Counted from the first letter of the stretch, positions 51,484 to 61,666 are shown. The stretch: DNA of 64,000 nt from Chersky-806 sp036502405 (GCA_036502405.1 DASXYP010000066.1:7401-71400); one strand, 5' to 3'. Program-made: numbers and translations. Notes: a model not told the origin generated them from the sequence alone.

Positions 51484-52944
51484 TCAGGACTGCCCGGTGC
51501 GGGTCTCCTTCTCGACTCGCGCGCCCAGGTCCCCGTCGACGTTGCGCCAATATTCGAAGGCACGTTGCAACACCGGTTCGGTCACCCCGTCGAGCAGATG
51601 CGAGACGATGTTGCCGACGAGACGGTCGCGGGCGGCGTCATCCATCACGTCCCGGACCAACGTGCCGGGCTGGCCCCAATCATCGTCCTCGGCGTGAAGC
51701 GTGTACGCGGCGTGCACCATGTCCCCGTCGGTGTGCCAGCCGGCTGGTTCGCCGTAGCGGTCGGTGTCCGCCTGAGGGCCGCCTTTGGAGTTCGGCGCGT
51801 ACACGGGATCGGACACCTTCGTGTACCGCATCTGGCCGTCCTTGCTATAGCTGTTCACCGGCGCGATCGGTGCGTTCACCGGCAGCTGGTTGTAGTTGGG
51901 GCCGATCCGGTGGCGGTGGGCGTCAGGGTAGGAGAACATCCGGCCGAGCAGCATCTTGTCCGGGCTCGGCCCGATCCCCGGCACCATGTTGCTGGGCTCG
52001 ACCGCGAGCTGCTCGATCTCCGAATGGTGGTCGGTGGGGTTGCGGTCCAAGGTCATCCGACCGACTTCCACGAGCGGGTAGTCCGAGTGCGGCCACACCT
52101 TCGTCATGTCGAAGGGGTTGAACCGATACGTCTTGCCCTCGTGGAACGGCATGATCTGCATCTTCAGCACCCAGCTGGGGTGGTTCCCCCCACTGATCGC
52201 CTCGAACAGATCGCGCGTGTGGTGATCGCCGTCAGCGGACGCCATCGCGTCGGCCTCTTCCTGTGTGAAGCACTCGACGCCCTGGTCGCTGATGAAGTGG
52301 TACTTCACCCAGAACCTGTCGCCCGGGGCGTTCACCCACATGTACGTGTTCGAGCTATAGCCGTTCATGTGCCGCCACGTGCGCGGAATTCCGCGGTCGC
52401 CCATGAGGTACGTGACCTGGTGGGCTGATTCCGGCGACAACGTCCAGAAGTCCCACTGCATGTCGTGGTCACGCAGGTTGTTGTCCGCTCGCCGCTTCTG
52501 CGAACGGATGAAGTGCTGGAACTTCATCGGGTCCGAGATGAAGAAGACCGGGGTGTTGTTCCCGACCATGTCGTAGTTGCCCTCGGTCGTGTAGAACTTC
52601 AACGCGAAGCCGCGCGGGTCGCGCCACGTGTCGGGACTCCCGCGTTCGCCGGCGACGGTCGAGAACCGGGCCACGAGGTCGGTGGTCGTGCCCGGCTGGA
52701 ACACGGCAGCCTTCGTGAAGGCGCTGACGTCGGCGGTGACCTCGAAGCGGCCGAACGCGCCGCTGCCCTTGGCGTGCGGCTGGCGCTCCGGGACCCGCTC
52801 ACGGTTCCACTGCGCCATCTGCTCGATCAGATAGTGGTCCTGCAACAGGATCGGGCCGTCTGCTCCGACGGTGAGCGAGTGCTCGTCGCTCTCGACCGGA
52901 ATGCCGGAATCCGTGGTCGTAGGTTCGGGCTGCCTCGTGCTCAT
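51484..52944 (-). CDS. Monofunctional heme catalase, second copy
   Basis: 486 residues from ATG 52944, with GGAAGGGAG upstream. Catalase features match the Fur-linked enzyme: RVPERQPHAKGSGAFG (distal His), RDPRGFALKFYTTEGNYD, FDMTKVWPHSDYPLVEVG and RMFSYPDAHRHRIGPN with the proximal heme Tyr. It lacks the longer N-terminal tail of the first copy. There is no Fur gene beside it, so its regulation differs, perhaps via the nearby ECF sigma factor (157 bases upstream). Two catalases in 40 kb imply heavy peroxide exposure. Confidence 0.96.
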   Translation of the reverse strand: MSTRQPEPTTTDSGIPVESDEHSLTVGADGPILLQDHYLIEQMAQWNRERVPERQPHAKGSGAFGRFEVTADVSAFTKAAVFQPGTTTDLVARFSTVAGERGSPDTWRDPRGFALKFYTTEGNYDMVGNNTPVFFISDPMKFQHFIRSQKRRADNNLRDHDMQWDFWTLSPESAHQVTYLMGDRGIPRTWRHMNGYSSNTYMWVNAPGDRFWVKYHFISDQGVECFTQEEADAMASADGDHHTRDLFEAISGGNHPSWVLKMQIMPFHEGKTYRFNPFDMTKVWPHSDYPLVEVGRMTLDRNPTDHHSEIEQLAVEPSNMVPGIGPSPDKMLLGRMFSYPDAHRHRIGPNYNQLPVNAPIAPVNSYSKDGQMRYTKVSDPVYAPNSKGGPQADTDRYGEPAGWHTDGDMVHAAYTLHAEDDDWGQPGTLVRDVMDDAARDRLVGNIVSHLLDGVTEPVLQRAFEYWRNVDGDLGARVEKETRTGQS

Positions 52945-53102
52945 GCAGGCTCCCTTCCGGGTCGACACCGGCCCGGCGATGACCGAGCCCGCGCGCAGTA
53001 TCCGGCAGCTGGTCCCTGCCTTCACCCCGCGCACGCGTGAGCCTCGCTTGAGACGCCCGGCTGCCATTCTGACCATCCTCGGCGCTGGCGTCGGCGACGC
53101 GG

Positions 53103-54254
<1,152 letters not shown>

Positions 54255-54256
54255 GG

Positions 54257-54664
54257 TCAATCGGTGACGTTCGGCGGCGCAGTCAGGAAGGGCCGGACCT
54301 CCAGCCACTCGTGGACCGGCTCGCCGCGGGGCCCCGGTGCCGACGACAGCTCAACCGCGAGCTCGATCGCTCGCTCGTAGCTGTCGACATCGATCACCAT
54401 CCAACCCGCGATCAGGTCCTTGGTCTCGGCGAACGGGCCGTCGACCACGGGCGGTCGCCCCTCGTCACCGGAGCGGACCCACACGCCGTCAGGCGACAGC
54501 GCCTGTCCGTCGACGAACTCACCGCCGTCCCGGAGCCGGGCGGCGAAGTCGTTCATGAACTCGAAGTGGGCTTCGACCTCGTCGGGCGTCCACTGGTCCA
54601 TGGGGGGATAGCTCGGAGGCGTCGGGCCGCCCCGGTAGTGCTTGAGCAACAGGTACTTGGCCAT
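54257..54664 (-). CDS. DGPF/YCII-domain protein, ECF42 partner
   Basis: 135 residues from ATG 54664. The DGPF motif is explicit: VVDGPFAETKDLIAGWMVID, followed by VDSYERAIELAVELSSAPGP, the ferredoxin-like YCII fold. It precedes the sigma-factor gene by two bases, so they are one operon. Such proteins are probable sigma-factor partners or small ligand sensors; biochemical activity is not established. Confidence 0.92.
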   Translation of the reverse strand: MAKYLLLKHYRGGPTPPSYPPMDQWTPDEVEAHFEFMNDFAARLRDGGEFVDGQALSPDGVWVRSGDEGRPPVVDGPFAETKDLIAGWMVIDVDSYERAIELAVELSSAPGPRGEPVHEWLEVRPFLTAPPNVTD

Positions 54665-54869
54665 GATGTTCTCCTTCGGGTGTCCGTCGATGCACACCCT
54701 GGGACGGAGCAGATACCGAGCTCTCGACATCCTCGCCGGAAATTGCTCCGAACCTTCTGAGCACGAGCAAAGCCAGTCCGTGACCTGACCTTCGTCGGCC
54801 ACGGGCAGCTCACAACGCATCCAGCGGCATGGAGTGGAACGTCAGCCGCAGCACCTGCCGGTGCGGGCG

Positions 54870-55343
54870 ATGGTCGGAGGGGAGATCCGGCGGTGGGCGG
54901 ATACCCTTTCCGCGGTGGCAGGGGAATTTGAACAAGGAAAGAACAAGATCCTTCGTGAGATGATCCGCCACGAGGACACGCTCCGAGACAATCGGCTCGG
55001 CTACCTCCTGACCCTCAACGGGTTCCTCTTCGCAGCACTCGCGTTCTCCTGGAAGACGCGCGTCGGTTCGGTGGGTCTCATCGTGCTTCTTGCGGTCGTT
55101 GGATTCGTCGTCGGGATCAGTGGCATGGCCGCGCAGGAGATCAGCAATCAAGCTGTCGACAAGTTGCGGGCCTTGGCGGAAGGGGATGCAGGCGAATCCC
55201 TGATCGTCGGCCTGACAGGAGCCGAAACCGCGCAGTGGGCTGACAGCTGGGCGCCCTGGAACGCATTGCCGAAGGTGTTCGTCTTCGTCTGGCCCGCCAT
55301 AGCGGTCCTTCGTGTCGTCCTCTGGATCGCGACAGGGAGCTGA
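54870..55343 (+). CDS. Membrane protein of lower GC, unknown family
   Basis: About 157 residues if it starts at ATG 54870; a GTG at 54915–54919 or upstream ATG 54834 are alternatives. After a charged helix (FEQGKNKILREMIRHEDTLR) come three hydrophobic segments: YLLTLNGFLFAALAFSW, VGLIVLLAVVGFVVGISGM and VFVFVWPAIAVLRVVLWIA. The coding sequence (for example GGGGAATTTGAACAAGG) is clearly less GC-rich than its neighbours, which hints at acquisition. Function unknown. It sits beside a tRNA gene, a common insertion point. Confidence 0.6.
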   Translation: MVGGEIRRWADTLSAVAGEFEQGKNKILREMIRHEDTLRDNRLGYLLTLNGFLFAALAFSWKTRVGSVGLIVLLAVVGFVVGISGMAAQEISNQAVDKLRALAEGDAGESLIVGLTGAETAQWADSWAPWNALPKVFVFVWPAIAVLRVVLWIATGS

Positions 55344-55498
55344 GCTCGTGCGTCACCACGTTCCAGCAAGCCGGCTGCTCGTCGCCCGGGGACGCTGACA
55401 CCCAGTCGGTCGCCCCGTCCTGACCCGAGCGGTAGCCGAGGCTCGCCGAGCAGCAAGGGCCGTCAAGCCTGGATCCGCGCGCTGTGATCGCACATTCG

Positions 55499-55585
55499 TG
55501 GTGTCGGAGGGGGGACTTGAACCCCCACGCCCTTGCGGGCACCAGCCCCTCAAGCTGGCGCGTCTGCCGTTTCCGCCACTCCGAC
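55499..55585 (-). tRNA. tRNA-Leu, anticodon GAG
   Basis: 87 bases including the encoded CCA. Acceptor stem GTCGGAG pairs with CTCCGAC followed by A-CCA. The anticodon arm is CCAGC–TTGAGGG–GCTGG, giving anticodon GAG (reads CUC). A long variable arm (TGCCCGCAAGGGCGT) is typical of class II leucine tRNAs, and the T arm carries GGTTCAAGTCC. Confidence 0.97.
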
Positions 55586-55644
55586 GTGGAAGGGGAGATC
55601 TTAGCGATCCGTGTCGCGCGACCCGGGAGCCTGGACCGCGCATT

Positions 55645-55687
55645 CTCGGCACGTTCGACCGCACCAGAGGCGGTTCAGCGTGCCGAG
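55645..55687 (-). terminator. Hairpin between dpp operon and tRNA-Leu
   Basis: CTCGGCACG (55645–55653) pairs with CGTGCCGAG (55679–55687); inside it ACCGC (55658–55662) pairs with GCGGT (55670–55674). It lies 98 bases past the end of the last dipeptide-transporter gene and just upstream of the tRNA, so it likely ends the operon transcript. Confidence 0.55.
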
Positions 55688-55705
55688 CACCGAAGAGCTG
55701 GAACC

Positions 55706-55733
55706 TGTGGACAACCGGTTCACCTGTGGACGG
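55706..55733. other. DnaA-box-like pair
   Basis: TGTGGACAA (55706–55714) is the reverse complement of TTGTCCACA, the actinobacterial DnaA-box consensus; TGTGGACGG follows at 55725–55733, 19 bases on. Only one perfect box is present, so this may be chance or a minor DnaA titration site, not an origin. Confidence 0.3.
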
Positions 55734-55784
55734 CGTTCCGCGGGGCGCACCACCCGAACCAGACCCCGACCACAAGGGACCGAC

Positions 55785-56813
55785 TCAGACGACCTGCATC
55801 TCGGCGGCGAAGTGGCAGGCGACGGGGTGGCCCTGCCCGCGGTCGATCAGCGCGGGCTCTTCCTGCGCGCAGATCTCCTCGGCCCGCCAGCAACGGGTCC
55901 GGAACCGGCAGCCGCTCGGCGGGTTGGCGGGGCTCGGCACGTCGCCCTCGAGCACGATCCTGCGCCGCTCGCGCTCCTTACGCGGGTCCGGCACCGGCAC
56001 GGCGGACAGCAGCGCCTGGGTGTACGGGTGGCCGGCGTGCTCGTACACGTCGTCGGCCTCGCCGATCTCCACGATCTTGCCCAGGTACATCACCGCGACG
56101 TTGTCGCAGATGTGGCGCACCACGGACAGGTCGTGCGCGATGAACACGTACGCGAGCTGCAACCGCTCCTGCAGGTCCTCGAGCAGGTTCACGACCCCGG
56201 CCTGAATCGACACGTCGAGGGCGGACACCGGCTCGTCGAGCACGACGAGGTCGGGATCCAGCGAGAGCGCGCGGGCGATGCCGATCCGTTGGCGCTGGCC
56301 GCCGGAGAACTCGTGCGGGAACCGGTTGAAGTGCTCCGGGTTCAGGCCGACGGTCGCCATGAGCTCCTTCACCCGCTCGAGCCCGTTCCCCTTCCACGTC
56401 CCGTGGATCCGCATCGGCTCCGACACGATCGACTGGACGGTCATCCGCGGGTTCAGCGACGCGTACGGGTCCTGGAAGACGATCTGGACCTTCCCGCGCG
56501 TCTCCCGCAGCTGCGAGCTCTTCGCTGCCAGCAGGTCCATCCCGTTGAACCGAACGCTCCCCGACGTCGGCTCGATGAGGCGCAGGATGCAACGGCCGGT
56601 CGTGGACTTCCCGCACCCCGACTCCCCCACCAGCCCGAGCGTCTCACCCCGGCCGACGGAGAAGCTGACGCCGGACACCGCCTGCACCTCACCCACCTTG
56701 TGCTTGAACAGGCCGGCGCGGATCGGGAAGTTCTTGACCAGGTCCACCACCTCGAGGATGGGGACGGGCGCGGCCGCGGCCGGCGTCGACGGGTTCGGGT
56801 CCACCGACGTCAT
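55785..56813 (-). CDS. Oligo/dipeptide ABC transporter ATPase (DppF-like)
   Basis: 342 residues from ATG 56813, fixed by the ATGA overlap with the preceding gene. Walker A GLVGESGCGKSTTGRCIL, signature FSGGQRQRIGIARALSLDP, Walker B LVVLDEPVSALDV and H-loop IAHDLSVV. The C-terminal oligopeptide-transporter extension with four cysteines (SGCRFRTRC ... EEICAQEEPA ... VACHFA), which can carry an iron–sulfur cluster in this family, is intact. Last of five genes in a peptide-uptake operon. Confidence 0.93.
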   Translation of the reverse strand: MTSVDPNPSTPAAAAPVPILEVVDLVKNFPIRAGLFKHKVGEVQAVSGVSFSVGRGETLGLVGESGCGKSTTGRCILRLIEPTSGSVRFNGMDLLAAKSSQLRETRGKVQIVFQDPYASLNPRMTVQSIVSEPMRIHGTWKGNGLERVKELMATVGLNPEHFNRFPHEFSGGQRQRIGIARALSLDPDLVVLDEPVSALDVSIQAGVVNLLEDLQERLQLAYVFIAHDLSVVRHICDNVAVMYLGKIVEIGEADDVYEHAGHPYTQALLSAVPVPDPRKERERRRIVLEGDVPSPANPPSGCRFRTRCWRAEEICAQEEPALIDRGQGHPVACHFAAEMQVV

Positions 56814-57910
56814 GGTGTCCCCTCCGGCGCGCCCAGCGCGAGCTCGGCGTTCTCCGCCATCTTCTCGGCGAAGTGGCAGGCCGACCAGTGGGTGGGGCCG
56901 ACCAGGCGCAGCTCGGGGATCTCGGTGTCGCAGATGCCGGGCACCTCGGCCAGCGGGCAACGGGGATGGAACGCGCACCCGGGCGGCAGGAAGATCAGCG
57001 ACGGGGGCTGCCCCAAGATCCGGTGCAGCCGGTTGTTCTTGTCCGATCGGCGGTCCAAGCGCGGCAGCGACGCGAGCAGCCCCTCGGCGTAGGGGTGTCG
57101 CGGCTCGTAGAAGATCTGGTCGACGGTGCCGACCTCGACGTGACGGCCTGCGTACATCACGATCACCCGGTCGGCCACGCCCGCGACGACGCCGAGGTCG
57201 TGGGTGATGAGCATGATCGACGACTCCGTGCGGTCCTGGATCCGCTCGAGCACTTCGAGCACCTGGGCCTGGATCGTCACGTCGAGCGCGGTCGTCGGCT
57301 CGTCCGCGATGAGCAGGTCGGGGTCGTTCGAGATCGCCATCGCGATCATCGCCCGCTGGCGCATCCCGCCCGAGTACTCGTGCGGGTACTGGTCGACCCG
57401 CTGGGTCGGGTTCGGGATGCCCACGATCTCGAGCAGCTCGATCGTGCGCGCGCGCCGCTCCGAGGCGTTGAGGTCCTGGTGGACCTCGATCGCCTCTTCG
57501 ATCTGCTTGCCCACCTTCTGGACGGGGTTCAGCGCCGCGAGCGCGTCCTGGAAGACCATCGCGATCTTCGAGCCCCGCAGCTTGTCGAGCCGCTTCTCCG
57601 GCAGCCCGAGGATCTGCTCGCCCCGGAACACGACCTCCCCCGTGATCTTCGCCGAGGTGGGCAGGAGCCCGAGGATCGCCATCGAGGTGACGCTCTTGCC
57701 CGATCCAGACTCCCCCACGATCCCGAGCGTCTCGTTGTGATGCACGTCGAACGACACGTGGTCCACCGCGCGGAGCAGACCGTCGTCGGTCTTGAACTCG
57801 ACCGTGAGATCGCGCACCGAGAGGACGGGGACGGAGTCGTCCGTGATCCGCGGCGCGGTGGCGTCGACGGTCAACTCGACGGGCTGGAGGTCGTCGCTCG
57901 GCGTCGTCAC
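56810..57910 (-). CDS. Oligo/dipeptide ABC transporter ATPase (DppD-like)
   Basis: 366 residues. Walker A GIVGESGSGKSVTSMAILGL, signature YSGGMRQRAMIAMAISNDP, Walker B LLIADEPTTALDV and H-loop ITHDLGVVAG; the C-terminal CAFHPRCPLAEVPGICD is the oligopeptide-transporter cysteine motif. It pairs with the DppF-like ATPase (start/stop overlap) and follows the permease genes. Energises peptide import. Confidence 0.93.
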   Translation of the reverse strand: MTTPSDDLQPVELTVDATAPRITDDSVPVLSVRDLTVEFKTDDGLLRAVDHVSFDVHHNETLGIVGESGSGKSVTSMAILGLLPTSAKITGEVVFRGEQILGLPEKRLDKLRGSKIAMVFQDALAALNPVQKVGKQIEEAIEVHQDLNASERRARTIELLEIVGIPNPTQRVDQYPHEYSGGMRQRAMIAMAISNDPDLLIADEPTTALDVTIQAQVLEVLERIQDRTESSIMLITHDLGVVAGVADRVIVMYAGRHVEVGTVDQIFYEPRHPYAEGLLASLPRLDRRSDKNNRLHRILGQPPSLIFLPPGCAFHPRCPLAEVPGICDTEIPELRLVGPTHWSACHFAEKMAENAELALGAPEGTP

Positions 57911-57913
57911 CGC

Positions 57914-58897
57914 TCAGTGCTTCTCCGACTGCGGGTCGAACGCGTCGCGCAGACCGTCACCGATGAAGTTCACCGCGAGCACCGTGATCAGGATCATGAT
58001 CCCGGGCGCGTAGATCAGGTACGCCTTCGACGTTCCGACGTAGCCCTCGGCGTCCGAGAGCATGGAGCCCCACGACGTCTGCGGCGGCTGGACCCCGAAG
58101 CCCAGGAACGACAACGTCGACTCGGCGATGATCGCCCCGGCCACACCGAGGGTCGTGTTCACCATGATCGACCCGAAGATGTTCGGGATGATGTGGCGCA
58201 CGATGATCCGGGTCGGCGACGCGCCCGCGGCGCGTGCGGCCTCGATGAACTCCTTCTCCTTGAGCGAGAGCACCTCGCCCCGCACGACGCGCGCGACGTA
58301 CATCCAGAACAGCCCGGCCAGGACCAGGATGATCACCGAGTCGGTGTGCCCCCAGAGCTGGAGCGCCATCGCCAGGATCGCGATGCTCGGCACGATGAGG
58401 AACAGGTCGGTGATGCGCATCAGCGCCTGATCCGTCGCCTTGCCGAAGTAGCCCGCGATCGCGCCGACCGCGGTGCCGACGACGGTCGAGATGATCGCGA
58501 CCGCGAAGCCGATCTTCAGCGAGATCTGGCCCGCATAGAGGATCCGGCTGAGCTGGTCCCGGCCGAGCTCGTCGGTGCCGAACCAGTGCGTCCCGTTGGG
58601 CTGCACCGGACCGAGAAGCAGGTCCTGATCCGTGTTCTTGAACGGGGCGAAGTAGTTGGCGCCGAAGCAGACGATCACGAGGAACAGCAGCACGAAGATC
58701 GAGAAGACCGCGACGCGGTGGCGGAGGAATCGGCGCCGGAACAGCGCCCACTGCGAGTGCGCCTTCGGCTCGGCGTGGCTGGCGCTCTCGAACTCGCCTT
58801 CGGACGACGGGATGAAGCCGGACGGACCGATGCCCGTCGGCGCCATCTCCTCGCGCACGTTGCGCCGTCCCTCTTCGAGGTCGTGCTCGGTGGTCAT
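57914..58897 (-). CDS. Oligo/dipeptide ABC transporter permease (DppC-like)
   Basis: 327 residues from ATG 58897. N-terminal helix AVFSIFVLLFLVIVCFGAN, then the DppC-type segments HWFGTDELGRDQLSRILYAG and the EAA coupling loop EFIEAARAAGASPTRIIVRH. Six helices in all. Its ATG overlaps the DppB stop (ATGA). A 60-residue N-terminal tail rich in Glu/Ser is longer than usual but typical for actinobacterial members. Confidence 0.93.
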   Translation of the reverse strand: MTTEHDLEEGRRNVREEMAPTGIGPSGFIPSSEGEFESASHAEPKAHSQWALFRRRFLRHRVAVFSIFVLLFLVIVCFGANYFAPFKNTDQDLLLGPVQPNGTHWFGTDELGRDQLSRILYAGQISLKIGFAVAIISTVVGTAVGAIAGYFGKATDQALMRITDLFLIVPSIAILAMALQLWGHTDSVIILVLAGLFWMYVARVVRGEVLSLKEKEFIEAARAAGASPTRIIVRHIIPNIFGSIMVNTTLGVAGAIIAESTLSFLGFGVQPPQTSWGSMLSDAEGYVGTSKAYLIYAPGIMILITVLAVNFIGDGLRDAFDPQSEKH

Positions 58898-59862
58898 GTG
58901 AGCCGGATCCGTGGGTCGAGGACGCCGTAGAGCACGTCGGCGATCAGGTTGAACAGCACCACGAAGATCGCGGTGACGACGGTCCACGCGACGAGCACCG
59001 GTGCGTCACCGGCGGTGAGCGCGTCGATGAAGAGGCGGCCCATCCCCGGAATCGAGAAGATCTCCTCGGTGATGATGAGCCCGCCGAACAGCGCTCCGAT
59101 GTCGAGCGCCATCACCGTCACCAACGGGATCAGCGCGTTGCGCAGCGCGTGCTTCACCACGACCTTGCGGCGTGGGACACCCTTGGCCCTCGCGGTGCGG
59201 ATGTAGTCGGCGGACATCACGTCGAGCATCGAGGCCCGCTGGAATCGGCTCCACTCGGCGATGATCTGCACGGTCAGCGTGAGCACCGGGAGCACGAGGT
59301 GCCGCGCGTAGTCCAGGTTGAAGCCCGTCTTGCCGCTGCCGTGCAGGCCGACGAAGTAGAGCCAAGGTTGGTCGAGGTGGAACCACGTCTTCGGGCCGAC
59401 CGCGAGGAACTGGATCGCTAACAACCCGAACCAGAACGGCGGCATCGCGAGCCCGATGAACGAGAGCGCGGTGAAGGTGTAGTCCCCGATGGAGTACTGC
59501 CGGATCGCCGAGTAGACCCCGAGGGCGATCGACAGGATGGCCGAGACGAGGATGCCCCAGAAGATCAGCTGCACGGTGAACCACATCGCCCGCTGCAGCA
59601 TCGACTGGACCGAGTCGTTGGTGCGCTCGCTCTGGCCGAGGTCGCCCTGCACCGCGTCGCCGAGCCAGCGCCCGAACTGGGTCGTCACCGGCTCGTTGAG
59701 GTGGAACTCGTCCCGGCACCGCGACACCGCAGTGACGTCCTTGCTGGCCCGGGCCCGCGCGCACGGGTCGAAGCTGGCGCGCACGAACCAGAACAGCAGG
59801 AAGGCGGCGATGAGGATCACCGGGATGGAGTACAGCGTCCTGCGGGAGATGTACGTCAGCAT
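58894..59862 (-). CDS. Oligo/dipeptide ABC transporter permease (DppB-like)
   Basis: 322 residues from ATG 59862. Begins MLTYISRRTLYSIPVILIAA, with the DppB-type periplasmic region (FGRWLGDAVQGDLGQS) and the EAA loop DYIRTARAKGVPRRKVVVKH. Six helices. First permease of the operon, separated from the binding-protein gene by 103 bases that include a strong hairpin. Confidence 0.93.
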   Translation of the reverse strand: MLTYISRRTLYSIPVILIAAFLLFWFVRASFDPCARARASKDVTAVSRCRDEFHLNEPVTTQFGRWLGDAVQGDLGQSERTNDSVQSMLQRAMWFTVQLIFWGILVSAILSIALGVYSAIRQYSIGDYTFTALSFIGLAMPPFWFGLLAIQFLAVGPKTWFHLDQPWLYFVGLHGSGKTGFNLDYARHLVLPVLTLTVQIIAEWSRFQRASMLDVMSADYIRTARAKGVPRRKVVVKHALRNALIPLVTVMALDIGALFGGLIITEEIFSIPGMGRLFIDALTAGDAPVLVAWTVVTAIFVVLFNLIADVLYGVLDPRIRLT

Positions 59863-59902
59863 CTCGGTGCCGCGCCCCCGTCCTCGCCCCCCGGCTTGTG
59901 AC

Positions 59903-59933
59903 CCGGGCTCGGCTCCGTGAGAGCCGAGCCCGG
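59903..59933 (-). other. Strong hairpin between binding-protein and permease genes
   Basis: CCGGGCTCGGCTC (59903–59915) pairs perfectly with GAGCCGAGCCCGG (59921–59933) around CGTGA. It lies 33 bases after the binding-protein stop and 41 bases before the DppB start on the same transcript. Such stem-loops partially end transcription or protect the upstream mRNA, giving more binding protein than permease. Confidence 0.8.
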
Positions 59934-59965
59934 ACACAACGACATGTCCCTGATCCTGATCTCGC

Positions 59966-61666
59966 CTAGCCCGAGACCGTCCATTCGTTCATGTTCCAGA
60001 ACATCGAGAGCAGCGGGTTGTCGCCCACCGGCCCGCTGATCTTGTCGCTCCAGAGGACGATGTTCGGCAGCGGGTCGAGCGGAAGGCTCACCTGGTCCTG
60101 CGCCATGACCTGGTCGCCCTGCTTCGACGAGGTGATGCGAGTAGCCCGGTCGAAGGTCGTGTCGACCGTCTCGAGCAGCGGGTCGAGCGTCGGGACGTTG
60201 ATGCGCTGCCAGTTCTGACCACCGAACTGGTTCGCCTTCGACGGGATGTTCTTCGAGCAGGCGATCGAGCACAGCCCCGGGTTCAGGCTTGTGGCCGTCT
60301 GCGCGTAGAGCGAGAGCTGGTAGTTGCCGTCGGCGAGGATCTTGCCGAACAGGTCGTCCGCCGACGGGTTCTGGATCGTGAGCTTGAAGCCCGCCGCCTG
60401 GAGCTGCTCCTGCAGGATCTGCTCGGTCAGCTCACGGCGCTTGTCGCCTGCAGTGCTCTTGATCACGAAGGCGGCGGTCTTCCCGCCCTTCGTCCAGTAG
60501 GCGCCGCTCTTGGTCCAGCCGTCGCCCTGCATCAGGCTCTTGACCTTGTTCAGGTTGAGCACGTAGTTCGAGTACGCGGTGTTGTCGGTGTACTTCGACA
60601 GGATGGGCGGGTTCAGCGACTGGACCGCCTTCGTCACGCCGAGGTCGCCGAACAGGCGGTTCACGATCGCGTCCCGGTCGATCGAGTAGGCCACGGCCTG
60701 GCGCACCGCCACCGAGTTGAACGGGAACTTGGCGTTGTTCATCCAGAGCGCCTCGACGTTGCCGGTGTCGGCGGTGTACAGGCTCTTCGTCCCCTCGAGG
60801 CCACCCTTGATCAACGTGACCGAGGACGGCTCGGGCTGCGGGTAGATCGCCGAGACCTCGCCGGACTTGAAGGCCTGGAACTCGGCTGCGGTGTCCGAGA
60901 GGATCTTGAAGATCACCTTCTTGATCGTCGGCTTCGTGCCGTACCACATCGGGTTCGGGGTGAGCGTCACGCTCACGCCCTTGTCCCACTTGAAGATCCA
61001 CGGGCCACCCGACCACGAGTAGCCGTTCTTCATCAGCGCGTCGCGGTTCTTCCCTTCGAGGAGGTGCGACGGGAAGATCCCGTAGTCGGCGCTGAACAGC
61101 TGTGTCCACGAGCCGAAGTTCTCGCTGAACGTGGCGACAGCGACCTTGGGGTTCGTGGCGTCGACGCTCTCGATCTTGTCGTAGCCCGTCGGGTCGTAGA
61201 TGTTCTTGCCGTGCGCGATCTGGTCCCAGGTGTACTTGAAGTCCGCGGAGGTGATCGGCTGCCCGTCGGACCACACGGCGTTCGGCGCGATCGTGTAGGT
61301 CACGACCTGCTTGCCGTTCACGGTCGAGACGGTCGGCATCCCGGCCATCGTCGGGCTCGGGACCTCGGCCCAGTCACCACTCGCGTCCTTCGCGTAGTTG
61401 AAGACGCGCGGCATGGTCTGGTACGCCATCATGTACGAGCCCCAGCTGGAGCTCGCGCACTGATCGATCCAGTCGGCGCACGCCGCATCCTGCTCGGCAC
61501 CCACCGTGAGCGTCCCGCTCGAATTGTCCGCCGGTGCCGCAGCCTTGGTCGTGGAGGATCCTCCCCCACCCTTGCCGCTGCTGCTGCTCCCCCCACATGC
61601 GGCGAGCACGATCGCCAGCACGGCCAGCAGCGCAATCACGCTGACGGAACCCTTCGTTCGAGTCAC
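59966..61666 (-). CDS. Oligo/dipeptide-binding lipoprotein (SBP family 5)
   Basis: 566 residues from GTG 61666, preceded by GGGGAGGT. Signal peptide with lipobox VLAAC, so it is anchored outside the membrane. SBP_bac_5 hallmarks: YTIAPNAVWSDGQPITSADF, AYSIDRDAIVNRLFGDLG and the C-terminal NPGLCSIACSKNIPS region. A Gly/Ser-rich linker follows the lipid cysteine. It delivers peptides (or other large ligands) to the DppBCDF-like complex encoded downstream. Confidence 0.92.
   Translation of the reverse strand: MTRTKGSVSVIALLAVLAIVLAACGGSSSSGKGGGGSSTTKAAAPADNSSGTLTVGAEQDAACADWIDQCASSSWGSYMMAYQTMPRVFNYAKDASGDWAEVPSPTMAGMPTVSTVNGKQVVTYTIAPNAVWSDGQPITSADFKYTWDQIAHGKNIYDPTGYDKIESVDATNPKVAVATFSENFGSWTQLFSADYGIFPSHLLEGKNRDALMKNGYSWSGGPWIFKWDKGVSVTLTPNPMWYGTKPTIKKVIFKILSDTAAEFQAFKSGEVSAIYPQPEPSSVTLIKGGLEGTKSLYTADTGNVEALWMNNAKFPFNSVAVRQAVAYSIDRDAIVNRLFGDLGVTKAVQSLNPPILSKYTDNTAYSNYVLNLNKVKSLMQGDGWTKSGAYWTKGGKTAAFVIKSTAGDKRRELTEQILQEQLQAAGFKLTIQNPSADDLFGKILADGNYQLSLYAQTATSLNPGLCSIACSKNIPSKANQFGGQNWQRINVPTLDPLLETVDTTFDRATRITSSKQGDQVMAQDQVSLPLDPLPNIVLWSDKISGPVGDNPLLSMFWNMNEWTVSG

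Noticed and set aside
56873..58930. 685-residue open frame on the plus strand
   Set aside because: Antisense to the peptide-transporter ATPase and permease genes, which have unmistakable motifs; repetitive charged composition.
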